From Lactifluus volemus (Eukaryota > Basidiomycota > Agaricomycetes > Russulales > Russulaceae), in contig WTXI01000236.1 in assembly GCA_022376515.1 (NCBI GenBank), positions 1-56,640 of the forward strand: a stretch of 56,640 bases of DNA. The letters are read 5' to 3'. This document shows positions 20,457 through 33,165 of the stretch, one piece after another (positions within the stretch are counted from its first letter, which is position 1; each line of letters opens with the position of its first letter). The notes below the pieces were generated by a model. The model was given only the letters and a program-made list of their open reading frames with translations. It made no database searches and was not told the origin of the DNA. A program made the translations under genes and the position numbers.

Positions 20457-20789
20457 TGGCAGGTAAGTGAGGTAAGTGATCGTCGTGTGCGCTAATCAAA
20501 AGACGTACAATTCACTCCGCTGAGGTCTTCCAGTACTATATATCCTTGAAAGTCCATCTATTGTGAGCTCGATGGCTTTCACGGGCCCGGGGATGGTGAG
20601 GCTACGTGGCCGAGGCTGCCGCATGGCGTGGTGAGTAGTCACTATTCCTAATTATGGTTAGATTTATTTGGAAAGGCAACCGTACATTCTGCACGTGCCT
20701 GTTCTCAAGCGCGTACTAACTAGTGAGACGCCTCCAAGGGCCCAAGCATTTCGGTAGAGCCTACAAATTCACAAGAACCCGCTCTCTGA
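20457..20789. other. Upstream flank of F-box gene
   Basis: Probable promoter region of the minus-strand F-box gene. A TATATA-like stretch occurs at about 20537-20543, within 90 bp of the start codon. No gene is seen. Confidence 0.4.
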
Positions 20790-21665
20790 CCGAACAATAG
20801 ACGTCGTTCAACCTATGCACCACCACCAATAGGAAGGTATTAGAAAAATCCCGGACCTGGGGCTTTTCCGTGACTGTGGCGTTGGCATCGCCCTTGGAAC
20901 TGTTTTCCTGCGATTCATTTTCTACCTCCGATTCTACTAGTCGCGCTGCCCAGCACATTCACGTTTCGTCGATCGAGGAGGCTGGCTGTCACATGTCGTC
21001 CCTGGAAATGAGCCGAATAAAAGCCAAAATGACCCTTCACAAAAATACCAATTCCTACCAGTTGCACATCCCGGAAGAACCGTCCACCAGGTCGCCTCAC
21101 AAAGGCACACATCAGCTTTTTTGTGTGACACCATCAATACTACGAGCTCTTCATAACTCTTTTGGTTTTTCACTACCCCTGCAAGTGCTGTCGCTGGTCC
21201 AATGTCGAGCGCGGACTGCTTTACATGCCTTTGCGTCGGTGTTTGTAAGAATCAACAATCCAACAGAACTATGCTATTCTAACTTGGAGACTCACTCAGG
21301 CAGTCTAATAAGCGTAATCTTTGACCCTCGTATGTCGTCTGAATATTATTTCCTCCTTCGCTGTCGTGAATGCTTACTCGAACCTGTGGATAGGACCGGG
21401 GCGCGTAAGCCTTTGCATGTGCATACGATGCTGCTGCAGAGATCCCCCTGATCTAGACACGCTTTGCACCTGCATGCGATGCTGCAGAAAACCCTCTGAT
21501 CCAGAGGTTCCCGAGGACCTTGACATCACAGTAAGGCAAGAAAAACGAATCAACACACAGCCAACGCAGACTCGGATGGGGCCCATGCTGGCCATTCAGG
21601 CTACGACTCACCCCACAATGGTTGAAGCTATGCCTTCCCGCCAATTTCAGCCCCGAGACACCGTC
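20790..21665. repeat. Dispersed repeat, copy 1
   Basis: Matches 47555-48545 in order, with divergence and a roughly 200-bp extra segment in the other copy. Strongest matches: a block near 20865 (GTGGCGTT-GCATCGCC), the block 21320-21340 (TAATCTTTGACCCTCGTATG) and 21400-21660. Frames in the two copies are not conserved because of indels. A residual coding feel remains at the end (RCCRKPSD, then QPTQ and RQFQP in both copies), so this may be a decayed gene or element. No terminal repeats or polymerase motifs are seen. Confidence 0.7.
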
Positions 21666-21681
21666 AAAAAAAAATGAAGTA

Positions 21682-21749
21682 TTTTAGGTAACGTTCGCGT
21701 CGTCAACGCGTAACTTACGCCTTGGACGATTGTCACGTTACCTATAAAA
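21682..21749. repeat. Mini inverted-repeat structure, 68 bp
   Basis: TTTTAGGTAACGT (21682-21694) and ACGTTACCTATAAAA (21735-21749) are near-perfect reverse complements flanking a short GC-rich core. It sits exactly between the dispersed repeat and the DUF6535 3' spacer, and could be a tiny MITE or a terminator-like hairpin. Confidence 0.45.
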
Positions 21750-22207
21750 ATGACACGTGATCGAATGCGTTACTTTGTTGGCTGCAGGTTCCGGTGTGAG
21801 ATTCAGAAGAGGGCTCGGGATGAGTTCCGGATGTCCCGGAGTGAGGTTTGTTGTTCGGGGTCTTTCAGTTGTTGTTTTGAAGGACCTGAATCTAGACTGT
21901 GAAAGGGCACACCACGGCAGAGGGTCACTACAACTCGTGATCACATCATGATGTCAGAATCGACCGATAGAGCCTTTCAACAGACTTATCCATACACCCC
22001 GTTTACACGAAGACTAAAAACAGACACGGAAACGACAGATAAACTGACAAGTACCGACACGAGCGTACCGTATGTACCGTAAGCACATCGACTTGGTAAA
22101 ACAGTCGTAGTGAGGCTTGACAACATCAAAGAGCCTATAAATATCCAATTGGGACACGTCTGTATGTAGCATTGGCAGAGACTAACCTACATGGCTACTT
22201 TTCGCCT
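21750..22207. repeat. 3' spacer of DUF6535 copy 3
   Basis: No gene. It starts with the CACGTGATC sub-block shared with 6050, 25231 and 37137, and ends with the conserved CCTATAAATATCCAATTGGG element (about 22134-22153) that lies 3' of every array gene. Confidence 0.65.
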
Positions 22208-24733
22208 CTATTCTGGATGATCAATGTCGCGAGAGACGGATGCCGTGTCAAGGGGATGGCACAAAACATCTGTAGCCACCTCAGGGACGGTCATAGCTGA
22301 CTCCCGGGACTGTTCTAGGGCATCCACATTATAACGCAGAACGGGGTCCCGAATACCATCGACTGTTCCATCATTCTGTGCTAGGCCAGTGTTTGGGCGC
22401 GAAACAGTGGCTCCGTCCGGCGGTGCGGGAAAAATAGCCGTCGTTGAAGTTGAGGGAAGAGGAAGAGGATCAGCAGTTACTTCGTCAATCGGGAATGCGG
22501 GCGACGCTAGTGATGACCGAGTGATTTCAGGGACCGTGTAGTTGGGAACTGAGGTCGGGGAAGCCGATAGTAAAGGAATGTCGGAGGAAACGTCAAGATC
22601 TACGTTATTATGTGGATCAGTGGAGTCGCTAGATGGTGGGGCGAAGGGCAAGTGTGGTGTGAATGTCGATACTCCCGGAGCATGAGGGCTTGGCTCAGAG
22701 TCGGAAGTGGGAGAGATGGTCATGGACATGGTGTCAGTGGGACCTTGTGTTATCAACTCGAGTGAGGTAGCAGCAACATTGCTACTTTCGACCTTGACTG
22801 GTGGAGTGTGGCGGAAGGACTCTCCAGTTGGGGCAACACCAGGTAAATCGTGGAGCGATATCTGTTCTGAAAAATGTATGCGCCTATGATCTGGGCTCAA
22901 TGCGGGAAAGGGTGATAGGACATGCTCTGTGGAATCGGCAGGTGGTGAGGTGAGGTGAGGATCGCCTATCACGGTATCGGAGTGATGGCCCGGGATATTG
23001 CACAATGGGTACGTGGATGGCTCCAAAGCATTCAGATCGTTCGCATCGATGCCTGGATGTAAAGCAACATAAAGATGCTGAATCTGACGAAGAACAAAGC
23101 AAGAAATGTTGTAAGATTCACGATTGTGCGCTTCTCGAGTGATTTCATCCCACAAAGCACAGAAATCGTGCTGCAATCTAGGAAGAGTATTTCGGATGTC
23201 GAATTTGGAGATACGTCGCAGAACATGCATTAGATGACCAACCATAAGCCGAATATCTTCGAGACACAAGCGGAAGAGCAGGCGAGTGATGTGAATCAAG
23301 TTGGCAAGTAGAATGCTGTCACCGTTTGAGAGGTAATATCGAAGGACCGCTTCTGATACGCCTAGTTGATTCATCGCTAATGAGATCCAACGGTCATCCC
23401 GTTCCGGCGCACTTGCAATGACACCGGCAATTATCCCTTGAAAACATAAGCCACCTTCTCCGTCGTCTCGGCTTCTCAGAGATCGCACAATCTCATCCGT
23501 TCGCAATACGGCTTCGCCTTGATCGAAAATGCATCCAAGGACATATATAGTTGCATGGGTGAGATGTGCTGTATCGATGGCTTTCATGCATATGATGACC
23601 CGCCTGATCTTGTCTACCTCCAAAACCAAACTAGATTTCAAAGTGCGTCTCATGAACCCATAAAATGCCCATCCCAATGTCGCGTCCGCTTTGGCGAAGG
23701 CGAGTTGGGGAGCCGAGTCGCGGGCTGGGGCGCGGACCACGTCCGAGCCACAGAAGCCAGGGATGGCTTCGAAGAATTGTTCACGATCCTTATCTTCATC
23801 CAGACCGTCGATTGTCCATGTCAGGATACGACTGTTGATTTCCACCGACAATCTCGAGCCAGTATCCTGGACCGCCTTCGTCATACCCAAAAACAATTGA
23901 CTGCGATATATTCCCGGCCACGTGTGGGCGATAAATGGACAGTTGCGATGCGAAATCCAGGAAGCAATTAGGGAGACTGCGTATCGGATGCCGAAATAGA
24001 AGAACCACGCCGAGGAAGAAAGTGGTGCATAGTAAGGGCTATCGTGCCAGAAGATTGGCATCAACGTGATGCATCCGTATACCGCTCCTGCAAGCCCAAT
24101 CCACCAAATAACCACGCTGAATACAGTGTGGTTAATGTTGAAAAGGAAAACGCCCAATCCTGAGAAGAACAGGAACAGAGACAGGTGTAGCAGAGCGGGC
24201 AATGCTTCAACCGACCACGGAAGATGAAACTTGTCCACCCCATTAGCAAAGAATGCACGGATCGGCGCTCGCTTGTGTGGGCTGTATCGTGGCGGTTGCG
24301 TAATTTCCACGTATCGACGCGCCCACTGCTGTAACATGGTCGCCAGCAGGGCACATGTGAGACTGACGACCAAACTGAGGAACCAGAATGAGTTGACCAA
24401 GACTGCGGATTTCGGAGGAGAGAAAGGAGGAGGTTGAGACGGAGTGGCAAGGATTGATTCGCGAGATACGTTTGGGTCGGCAAGAAGTTGGTAGATGTTC
24501 GTGAGATAGAATGCGGAGGTATCTTGTGGATTCGGCCTGAGGTCTTGAACAGAGACGGCGGCCAATGCTGCGAGCGCGGCAGAGAATAAACCGGTCTACA
24601 GAATTGATGTCGACTGGTGAACCCCAGCGCAGAGACTAATATGAGGACTCACGAAAATAAGGATGCCGTCTGCATCTTTTTGCCACCGATTGGCCATTTT
24701 GTCGTCTTCTTCCTCTGTCATCTTAACGTACAT
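22208..24733 (-). CDS. DUF6535 membrane protein copy 3
   Basis: Exon 2 (24595-22208) is open for 795 codons. Exon 1 (to 24653) joins across a 57-bp GT-AG intron. The long exon-1 N-terminus seen in copy 6 is broken here by a deletion of about 10 bp, but an internal ATG at 24733 (MYVKMTEEEDDKMANRWQKD) keeps the conserved pre-membrane segment, giving about 822 aa. Helices: GILIFTGLFSAALAALAAVS, FWFLSLVVSLTCALLATML, and the pair around HLSLFLFFSGLGVFLFNI and VVIWWIGLAGAVYGCITLM. A conserved helical domain (SVEINSRILTWTIDGLDEDK) and a Ser/Thr/Pro-rich tail ending RDIDHPE follow. It is probably a membrane protein of unknown function. Whether the short form is made is unproven. Confidence 0.8.
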
Positions 24734-26218
24734 ATGAAAGAGTGGACCTGAGCTATCAGTAAAGCTGGCTTCTCCCTGAGAGGATTGATTTTTCTCTGGC
24801 CTAGGGGCGTCATTGAGGCGGGCTATAGCGGAGGATGAGTTGGTTGATAAAGCCAGGTGCCGGATAACATACTACTCTGTTCCGGTAAATTCCCTACATT
24901 AACAGCTTCTCCAAGCGCTTCTTGGGACATCGGGTGTTATATGATGAACGGGTCGTAAATTGGGATTGGATGGATGTTACTGTATCGAGCTCGGTGGGTA
25001 TTACGGTAAGGCAACTTGCTCGGGTGGCGAACCCACACGTTAGGCGCTAAGGCGGCCCGGGTGACCGCTCCGCTAACCGAACCTTTTCGACAACTGTTTC
25101 GACTTGAACGATGTAGACATGTAAACCGCTGCATAGCCTTCCATCACTTGTGCCTTGTTCACTCTTCTCTCCATTGTTAGGCCGAAGGTAGCCTTCACTG
25201 CGGTCATGTTCGACTGTCGTTACCCATGAAATGGCACGTGATCGAATCCGTCGTCTCCTTACTTTGCTTGCCGCCCTCCGCCCTTTGTTCTGTTCTATTT
25301 TAAGTGACCAGTCAATGGAATCTTGAAAAGAGTGGAACATATGCATAAAGATGGAAGCACAGGGACAAGGGCTCCACTACGGGCCTGAGAGGACTTGGAC
25401 TGTCCCCGCATCGTGGTAGTGAGTTCCGAATGACCTGAACACAGACTGTGAATGGGCATACCGCGGCAGAAGGTTAACTGCACGCCACTATAACTCATGG
25501 TCATATGTCACAATCGGCCGACAGAGCCTTTTAATAGGCTTATTCATGCGGCATCCACCAGCTCAAGGACGTTCGCAATGTGCCAGCCTCATTAGTATTT
25601 CCCACACTAGATCGTAGTTGCGGCCTTTTCTTCCTGAATGCCCCGTCTGAAAAAGCTGTAGCCACTCAGCAGAGAACCTGCTACCATGGCCAGAAAAGCG
25701 CAGAACGGCCCTGGTGACATCTAATATGTGTTCTCTAGTGGCTGAAGAAGTATCACGATATCTCGAGGACGCTCCCGAATATGCCCGGGCCTTCCACTGC
25801 TTCTGGAGCTCACTTGGGTGGTCTTGCCTCACAGGTGGCAAGGGATTTACGACCTGTATTTAGGGTATCGGACGATATACACCGGTGACCGAGTATTTTT
25901 GGAAACAGAAAATCCCTGAGCAATCAATTAACTGCGCCTATGCAACACGCCGTTTACACGAAGAAATAAGAGAGACACGGAAACCACAGATCAAAGGATC
26001 CTATTGTAAAAACAGAGCAGACCACGGCGAAAACTGAGCAAAAAATAAACTGACAAGTACCGACACAAGCATACTGAATGTATCGTGAGCACATCGACTT
26101 GGTAAATGCAGTCGTAGTGAGGCTTGACAACATCAAAGGGCCTATAAATATCCAATTGGGTCACGTCCGTATATCATCGCATTGCCAGAGACTAACTTAC
26201 ATAACTGTTTTTTCGCCT
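24734..26218. repeat. DUF6535 spacer between copies 3 and 4
   Basis: No intact gene. The proximal part is decayed exon-1 and promoter sequence of copy 3. The middle carries the CACGTGATC sub-block (25231-25510). The distal part (25930-26165) is the shared 3' block ending in the CCTATAAATATCC element. A piece around 25620-25800 matches 39430-39620. Confidence 0.65.
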
Positions 26219-28662
26219 CTATTCTGGGTGATCAATGTCGCGAGAGACGGATGCCGTGTCAAGGCGAAGGCACAAAACATCTGTAGCCGCCTCAGGGACG
26301 GACATAGCTGACTCCTGAAACTGTTCTAGGCCATCCACATTATAACGCAGAATGAGGTCCTGACGATCATCGACTGTTCCATCGTTCGGTGCTGTGCCAA
26401 TGTTTTGGCACGAAACCGAGGTTCCCTCCGCCGCTGCGGGAAAAATAGCCGTTGCTGAGGTAATTTCAGGGACAGTGCCGCTGCGGACCGAGGTCGGGGA
26501 GGACGATAGTAATGGAATGTCGGTGGCAACACTGGGATCTACGTTATTATGCGGATTAGCAGAGCCACTAGATGGTGGAGCGAAGGACGAGTGAAGTGTG
26601 AATGTCGATAGTCCGGGGGCATGAGGGCTTGACTGAGAGTCAGACGTAGGAGAGCTGGTAATGGTAGCGGTGTCTGTGGGACCCTGTGTTATCAAGTCGG
26701 TTGAAGTTGTAACGACGTTGCTACTTTCGACATTGATCAGTGGTGTGTTGCGGGAGGACTCTACGGATGGTGTAACGTCAGGTAAATCGTGGAGCGATGT
26801 CTGTTCTGCAAAACTTATGCGCCTATGATCTGGGCTCAATGAGGGGGAGGGTGACAGGACATGCTCTGTAGAAGGTAAGATGAGGTTGGGATCGGTGATC
26901 TCGCCTATCGCGCTATTGGAACCGTGGGCCGAGATATTGCACAATTGGTACGAGGATGGCTCGAAAGGGTCAAAGTCGGTCGTGATAACGTCGGTGCCTG
27001 GATGTAAAGCGATATAGAGATGCTGAATGGGCATGAGAATATGAGAAGAAATGATAAACGATCCGCGAATGTGTGCTTCTCGAACGATTTCATTCCACAA
27101 AGCACAGAAGTCGTGCTGCAGTGTAGGAAGAGTATTTCGGATGTCGACTTTGGATATGCATGACAAGAGGTAAAGTAGCACATAAGACATTTTTTCAACA
27201 TCCTTGAGACACAAGCGGAAGAGCGGGCGAGTGATGTGGATCAAATTGGCCAGTAGAACGCTGTCACCATTTGCGAGGTAATTTCGAAGAACCTCTTCTG
27301 ATATGCCTAGTTGATCCATGACTAGTGCGATCCAACGATCATCCCTTTCTGGCACGCTTGCAATGACACCAGCGATTATCCCTTGAGAACATAACCCAGG
27401 ATCTCCGTCGCCTCTGCTTCTCAGAGATCGCCCAAGCTCAACAGATCGCAACAAACCTACGTCATTTAAGAAAATACGTCCGAGGACATACATTGTTGCA
27501 TAGCCGAGATGTGCTGTATCGACGGCTTTCATGCATGTGATGACCCGCCTTTTCTTGTCTGCCTCCGAGACCAAACTAGATGTCAAAGTACGGCCCATGA
27601 ACCCAAAAAGTGACGCTGCCAATGCCTCGTCCACTTTGGCGAAAATGAGGTTGAGGCCGAGGCTGAGGACCACGTTCGAAGCACAGAAGCCAGGGATGGC
27701 TTCGAAGAATTGTTCAAGCTCCTTATCTTCATCCAGAGCGTGAATTATCCATGTCAAGATACGGTTGTTGATTTCAACCGACAGTTTCGAGCCAGTGCCT
27801 TGAACGGCCTTCGTCATACCCCCAAATAATTGTCTGCGATACTTTCCCGGCCGCGTGTAGTAGGCGCTAAGTAGGCAGCCATAAGGCCAAAGAAAGCGAA
27901 CGATTCGGGAGACTGCATATCGGATGCTGGTATAGAAGAACCATGCCGAGGAGGAAAGTGGGGAATAGTAGGGGCTATCGTGCCAGAAGATTGGCATCAA
28001 CGTGATGCATCCGTATACCGCTCCTGCAAGTCCAACCCACCAAATAACCACACTGAATACAGTGTGGTTAATGTTGAACAGAAAAAGGACCAGTCCTGAG
28101 AAGAACAGGAACAGAGACAGGTGTAGCAGAGCGGGCAATGCTTCAACCGACCACGGAAGATGAAACTTGTCCACCCCATTAGCAAAGAATGCACGAATCG
28201 GCGCTCGCTTGTATGGGCTGTACCGTGGCGGTTGCGTAATTTCCACGTATCGACGCGCCCACTGCTGTAACATAGTCGCCAGTAGGGCACATGTGAGACT
28301 GACGACCAAACTGAGGAACCAGAGTGAGTTGACCAAGACTGCTGATCTCGGCGGAGAGAAAGGGGGTGGTTGAGCTGGAGTGGCAAGGATTGATTCGCGA
28401 GATATGTTTGTATCTGCAAGAAGTTGATAGATGTTCGTGAGATAGAATGCGGAGGTATCTTGTGGATTTGGCCTGAGGTCTTGAACAGAGACCGCAGCCA
28501 ATGCTGCGAGCGCAGCAGAGAATAAACCGGTCTACAGTATTTACGTTGAATGCTGCACCCACCCCAGCGAAGAGGACTCACGAAAATGAGGATGCCGTCT
28601 GCATCCTTTTGCCACCGATTGGCCATTTTTTCGTCTTCTCCCTCTGTCATCTTAACGTACAT
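26219..28662 (-). CDS. DUF6535 membrane protein copy 4
   Basis: Exon 2 (28531-26219) is open for 770 codons and joins exon 1 (ending 28582) across a 50-bp intron. An inserted stretch creates a stop in the long N-terminus (MLSDTQLYQA then TAA), so the usable start is the internal ATG at 28662 (MYVKMTEGEDEKMANRW), giving about 797 aa. The four-helix membrane part and the conserved helical domain are retained. The tail is Ser/Thr/Pro-rich and ends SVSRDIDHPE. The C-terminal half has diverged more from the siblings (LKDVEKMSYVLLYLLSCISK) than the membrane part has. Confidence 0.78.
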
Positions 28663-29745
28663 ATGAAATAGAGGGCCTGCGCTATCGGTAAAGTTGGCTT
28701 GTCCCTGAGAGGATTGATTTTGCTCTGGCCAGGAGACGCCAGCTATAGGGGAAGATGAATTCGTTGATCTTTAAGCCTGATACAGCTGGGTGTCGGATAA
28801 CATACTGGTTCTCTGTTCTTCTGTAGGCAGCCCTTGGTCCATCTGGTGACAAACAGAACGTAAATATGGGTTGTAAGGGTGTTACTGTCTCGAGCTCGGT
28901 GGACGGTTCGCATGGCGACAACTTTGGGCGCTAAGCCTCAGACGACGGCCCGAAGTGGCCGCTCTGCTGACCGATCCACGTTCAAGTTCTCTCGGTTTCA
29001 ACTTGTAAACGCAGCATAGCCCCCCATCACTTGTGGCTAGTTCACTGTTCTCCCCATTTTAAGGCACTGGTATCCCTCATTGCGATCATGTGAACCTCCG
29101 AAATTTTGAAACGGATCCAGACTGAGTGATCTACTAGTAGTATTGAAAATGTAGGTGCAGCACTCTCCCCTTCTGCTTCCCCCGGTATTCTCTTTTCGAG
29201 AATCAGGTTACTGGGGCTCCCAATTTACCACTGAGTGCTCGCTCTGGGTAAGAATTGGTCTTAAGCTCCCTCAACTCCTCGGACTGCCGCGTCTTCAATG
29301 CGGGCACGGCTTTCATTACTCCCTAATACGCTCGGCCTTTCCTTCTTAGCCAGCGTAGTTAAGAGCCTTCGGTCTTGCTGTATCCAGCAGCCAGAGGAAA
29401 TCCACTTCTTCTTGTGAGCCCACTGGCTGAGGAATGAACTCAGTGTTCCGGCTTCGCCCGACTGGGGTGGCTTAGAATCGTCTGATATTTGGGAATGAAA
29501 CAGAAAACCCCCAAGTAATCAATTAACCACGTCTACGCAACATCCTGTTTAAAAAGCAGACCAAGGCAACAACTGGGCTAGAGATAAACTGAAAGTACCG
29601 ACACAAGCACACTGTATGTATCGTGAGCACATCGACTTGCAGTCGCAGTGAGGCTTGACAACATCAAAGGACCTATAAATATCCAATTGGGTCACGTCTG
29701 TATGTGGCATCAACAAAGATTAACTTACACGACCGGTTTTCGACT
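28663..29745. repeat. DUF6535 spacer between copies 4 and 5
   Basis: No gene. Left part: decayed exon-1 long N-terminus of copy 4 (to about 28850). Middle (29160-29460) shares sequence with 32590-32860, 39110-39310 and 43240-43580. Right part (29500-29700) is the conserved 3' block. Confidence 0.65.
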
Positions 29746-32222
29746 CTATTCCGGATGATCAATGTCGTGAGAGGCGGATGCTGCGTCAAGGGGATGCCGC
29801 AAAACATCTGTAGCCACCTCAGGGATGGACATAGCTGAACCCTGGGACTGTTCCAAGGCTTCCACATGATAACGCAGATCGGGATCCGGAGGATCATCGA
29901 CTGTTCCATCATTCGCCGTGTTGATGTTTGAGCGCGAAACAGAGGTTCCCTGCGGCGGCGTGGGCAAGATGGCCGTTGTTGAGGTGGAGAGAAGAGGAAG
30001 CGGAGCAGTGGTCACTTGGTCAATCGGGAATGCGGGAGAGGCTAGTGATGTCCGAGTCATTGCAGGGATTGTGTAGTTGGGATCTGAGGCCACAGAAGAC
30101 GACAATGGAATATCGGAGGCAACACCGAGATCTACATGCAGATTAGCGGAGCCACTAGCGAAGGGCGAGTGAAGTGTGAGTGTCGACACTCCGGGGGCAT
30201 GAGGGCTTGACTCGGAGTCGGAAGTGGGAGAGGTGGTCATGGTAGTTGCATCAGTGGGACCTTGCGTTATCAAGTCGCGAGAAGTAGTAACGACGTTGTT
30301 GCTGTCAACATTGGTCGGTGGTGTGGATTCTATGGTTGGAGTAACATCAGGTAAATCGTGAAGCGATATCTGTTCGGCAAAATGTATGCGCCTATGATCT
30401 TCGCTTAATGCGGGAATGGATGACAGGACAGGCTCTGTGGAATCGGCAGGTGGTGAGGGGAGGTTGGGATTGGTGATCTCGCCGATCACGGTATCGGAGT
30501 GATGGCCCGGGATATTGCACAATGAGTACGAGGATAGACTCCGAAGCGGGTCGCGGATCGAGGCAGCATTGGCGTCTTGATGTAAAGCGTCATAATGATG
30601 ACGAATGAGGTTGAGAAATAAATAAGAAGTCAAAGAATACTCGGATTCGCGACTGAATGCTTCTTGAAAGGTTTCATTCCACAAAGCACAGAAGTCGTGC
30701 TGCAGTCTAGGAAGTGTATTTCGGATGTCGAATCTGGAGATATGTCGCAGGATCTCGGTTAGAATAACCATAGCTAGAATATCCTTCGAGTCGAGACGGA
30801 AGTGGAAGAACAGCCGAGTGGTGTGGATCAAGTTGACAAGTAGAACACTGTCACCATTTTGGAGAACCTCTTCTGATACGCCTAGTTGATCCATGGCAAG
30901 TGAGTTCCAACGGTCATCCCGTTCCGGCACACTTGCAATGACACCGGCAATTATTCCTTGACAACATAAACCGTCACCGTTGCTTCTCAGAGATAGCCCG
31001 ATCTCAACCGATCCCAACACTACTACGCCTTCTCTGAAAATGCGTCTGAGGACATACATAGTCGCACGGGTGAGATGTGCCGTATCGACGGCTCTCGCGC
31101 ATGTGATAACCCGCCTGTTCTTGTCCGCCTCCAAAACCAAATTAGATGTCAAAGTACGGCCCATGAACCCATTAAGTGCCACTGCCAATGTTTCGTCCAC
31201 TTTGTCGCAAATGAGGTTGGGGCCGAGGCCGAAAGAATCACAGAAGCCGGGGATGGCTTCGAAGAATTGTTCACGATCCTCATCTTCATCCAGAGCGTCA
31301 AGTGTCCATGTCAGGATACGACTGGCGATTTCCACCGACATTATCGAGCCTGTGTCTTGAACGGCCTTCGTCATACCCCTAATTAATTGAATGCGATATG
31401 TTCCCTCCCACGTGTAGGGGTAAATTAGGTAACGAAACCGAAGACAGTAAACAATCAGAGAGGCTGCATATCGGATGCTGAAATAGAAAAACCATGCCGA
31501 GGAAGAAAGTGGGGAATAGTAGGGGCTATCGTGCCAGAAGATTGGCATCAAAGTGATGCATCCGTATACCGCTCCTGTAAGTCCAACCCACCAAATAACC
31601 ACACTGAATACAGTGTGGTTAATGTTGAACAGAAAAAGGGCCAGTCCTGAGAAGAACAGGAACAGAGACAGGTGAAGCAGAGCAGGCAATGCTTCAACCG
31701 ACCACGGAAGATGAAACTTGTCCACCCCGTTAGCAAAGAATGCGTGGATCGGCACTCGCTTGTGTAGGCTGTAACGTGGCGGTTGTGTAATTGTCACATA
31801 TCGACGCGCCCACTGCTGTAACATAGTCGCAAGTAGGGCGCATGTGAGACTGATGACTAGACTGAGGAACCAGAGTGAGTTGACCAAGACTGCTGATCTC
31901 GGGGGAGAGAAGGGCGGTGGTTGAGCTGGAGTGGCAAGGATAGATTCACGAGATATGTTTGAATCTGCAAGAAGTTGATAGATGTTCGCGAGATAAAATG
32001 CGGAGGTATCTTGTGGATTTGGCTTGAGGTCTTGAACAGAGACCGCGGCGAATGCTGCGAGCGCAGCAGAGAATAAACCGGTCTCAAAATTTAAGTTGAC
32101 TGCTGAACCATCCAAGTGAGGAGATCAAGATGAGGACTCACAAAAATAAGGATGCCGTCTGCATCCTTTTGCCACCGATTGGACATTTTGTCGTCTTCTC
32201 CCTCTGTCATCTTAACGTACAT
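29746..32222 (-). CDS. DUF6535 membrane protein copy 5
   Basis: Exon 2 (32082-29746) is open for 778 codons. Exon 1 ends at 32142, with a 59-bp intron whose acceptor is TTTTGAG rather than the CTGTAG of its siblings. The intron itself has no stop near its 3' end, so a read-through start at 32115 is also possible. Single-base losses break the long N-terminus, leaving the internal ATG at 32222 (MYVKMTEGEDDKMSNRW) and about 805 aa. Compared with copies 3, 4 and 7 it lacks the RYYLE segment before NGDSVLL, a trait shared only with copy 6. Function unknown. Confidence 0.78.
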
Positions 32223-33165
32223 ATGAAGGAGAGGGCCTGCGCTATCGGTAAAGTTGGCTTGTCCCTGAGAAGGTTGATTTTGCTCTGGCCGGGGGACGTC
32301 ACGAAGGCCAGCTATGTGGAGGATGAATTCGTTGATAACGCCTGATACAGCTCGTGTCGGATAACATACTGGTTCTCTGCTCTTCTGGAGGCGGCCCTTG
32401 GTCCATTTGGTGTTATATAGGACAAAAAGATCGTAAATGGGATGTTACTGTCTCGAGCTCGATGGGTATTACGGCCAACCAACGATTCTCGTGGCGAACC
32501 CCCGAAAACGTTGGGCGCTAAACGCTAAGGCCACACGACCACGGCCCGGAGTGGCCGCTGTGCTGACCGATCTGCATAATCTCTGTTCGTGAACCAGATT
32601 GGTGGAGTTTACGATTGATTACTGAGTGCTCGCTCTGGGTAACTTGAAGGATTGGTCTTAAGTTCCCAGCACTTTCGCATCTCTGTGAATGGCCGTCTCG
32701 GACCCGCCGTGTGTTCTATGTGGGGATGGCATTTTCCTCTTCTGCCAGCGTGGTTAAGGGCCTTCAGCCTTGCTGTGGCCAGCATCCAGATAGATCAACT
32801 CTTGCGAGTCCACTTGCTGAGGAGTGTACTCAATAGTATTCCGGCTTCCCCCAACTGGGGCTAACTCATCAAGAAAACCCTCACGGCTTAGAATCGTCTG
32901 ATAATTGAAAATGAAACAGAAAACCCCTAAGCAATCAATTGACCACGCCTACGCAACGTCCTGTTTAACCAAAACAACAACTGGGCTAGAGATAAACGGA
33001 AAAGTACCGACACAAGCACACTGTTTGTATCGTGAGCACATCGACTTGGTAAAAGCAGTCACAGAGGCTTGACAACATCAACTTGAAAGGGCCTATAATT
33101 ATCCAATTGGGTCACGTCTATATGTAGCATCAACAGAGACTAACTTACACGACCGGTTTTCGACT
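32223..33165. repeat. DUF6535 spacer between copies 5 and 6
   Basis: No gene. Same organisation as the spacer at 28663-29745: decayed long N-terminus and promoter, a middle block (32590-32880), and the 3' block with CCTATAATTATCCAATTGGG near 33090-33110 (one base different from the usual TATAAATA). Confidence 0.65.

Noticed and set aside
20870..21451. 193-codon + frame as a protein gene
   Set aside because: The second copy of the repeat (47.6-48.6 kb) has stops and indels throughout the matching part, and no domain is visible.
27997..28662. 206-221-codon minus frames running through the DUF6535 intron (also near 42456 and 46304)
   Set aside because: They read through the intron into the wrong frame of exon 2; splicing at the GT-AG gives the conserved DUF6535 protein.
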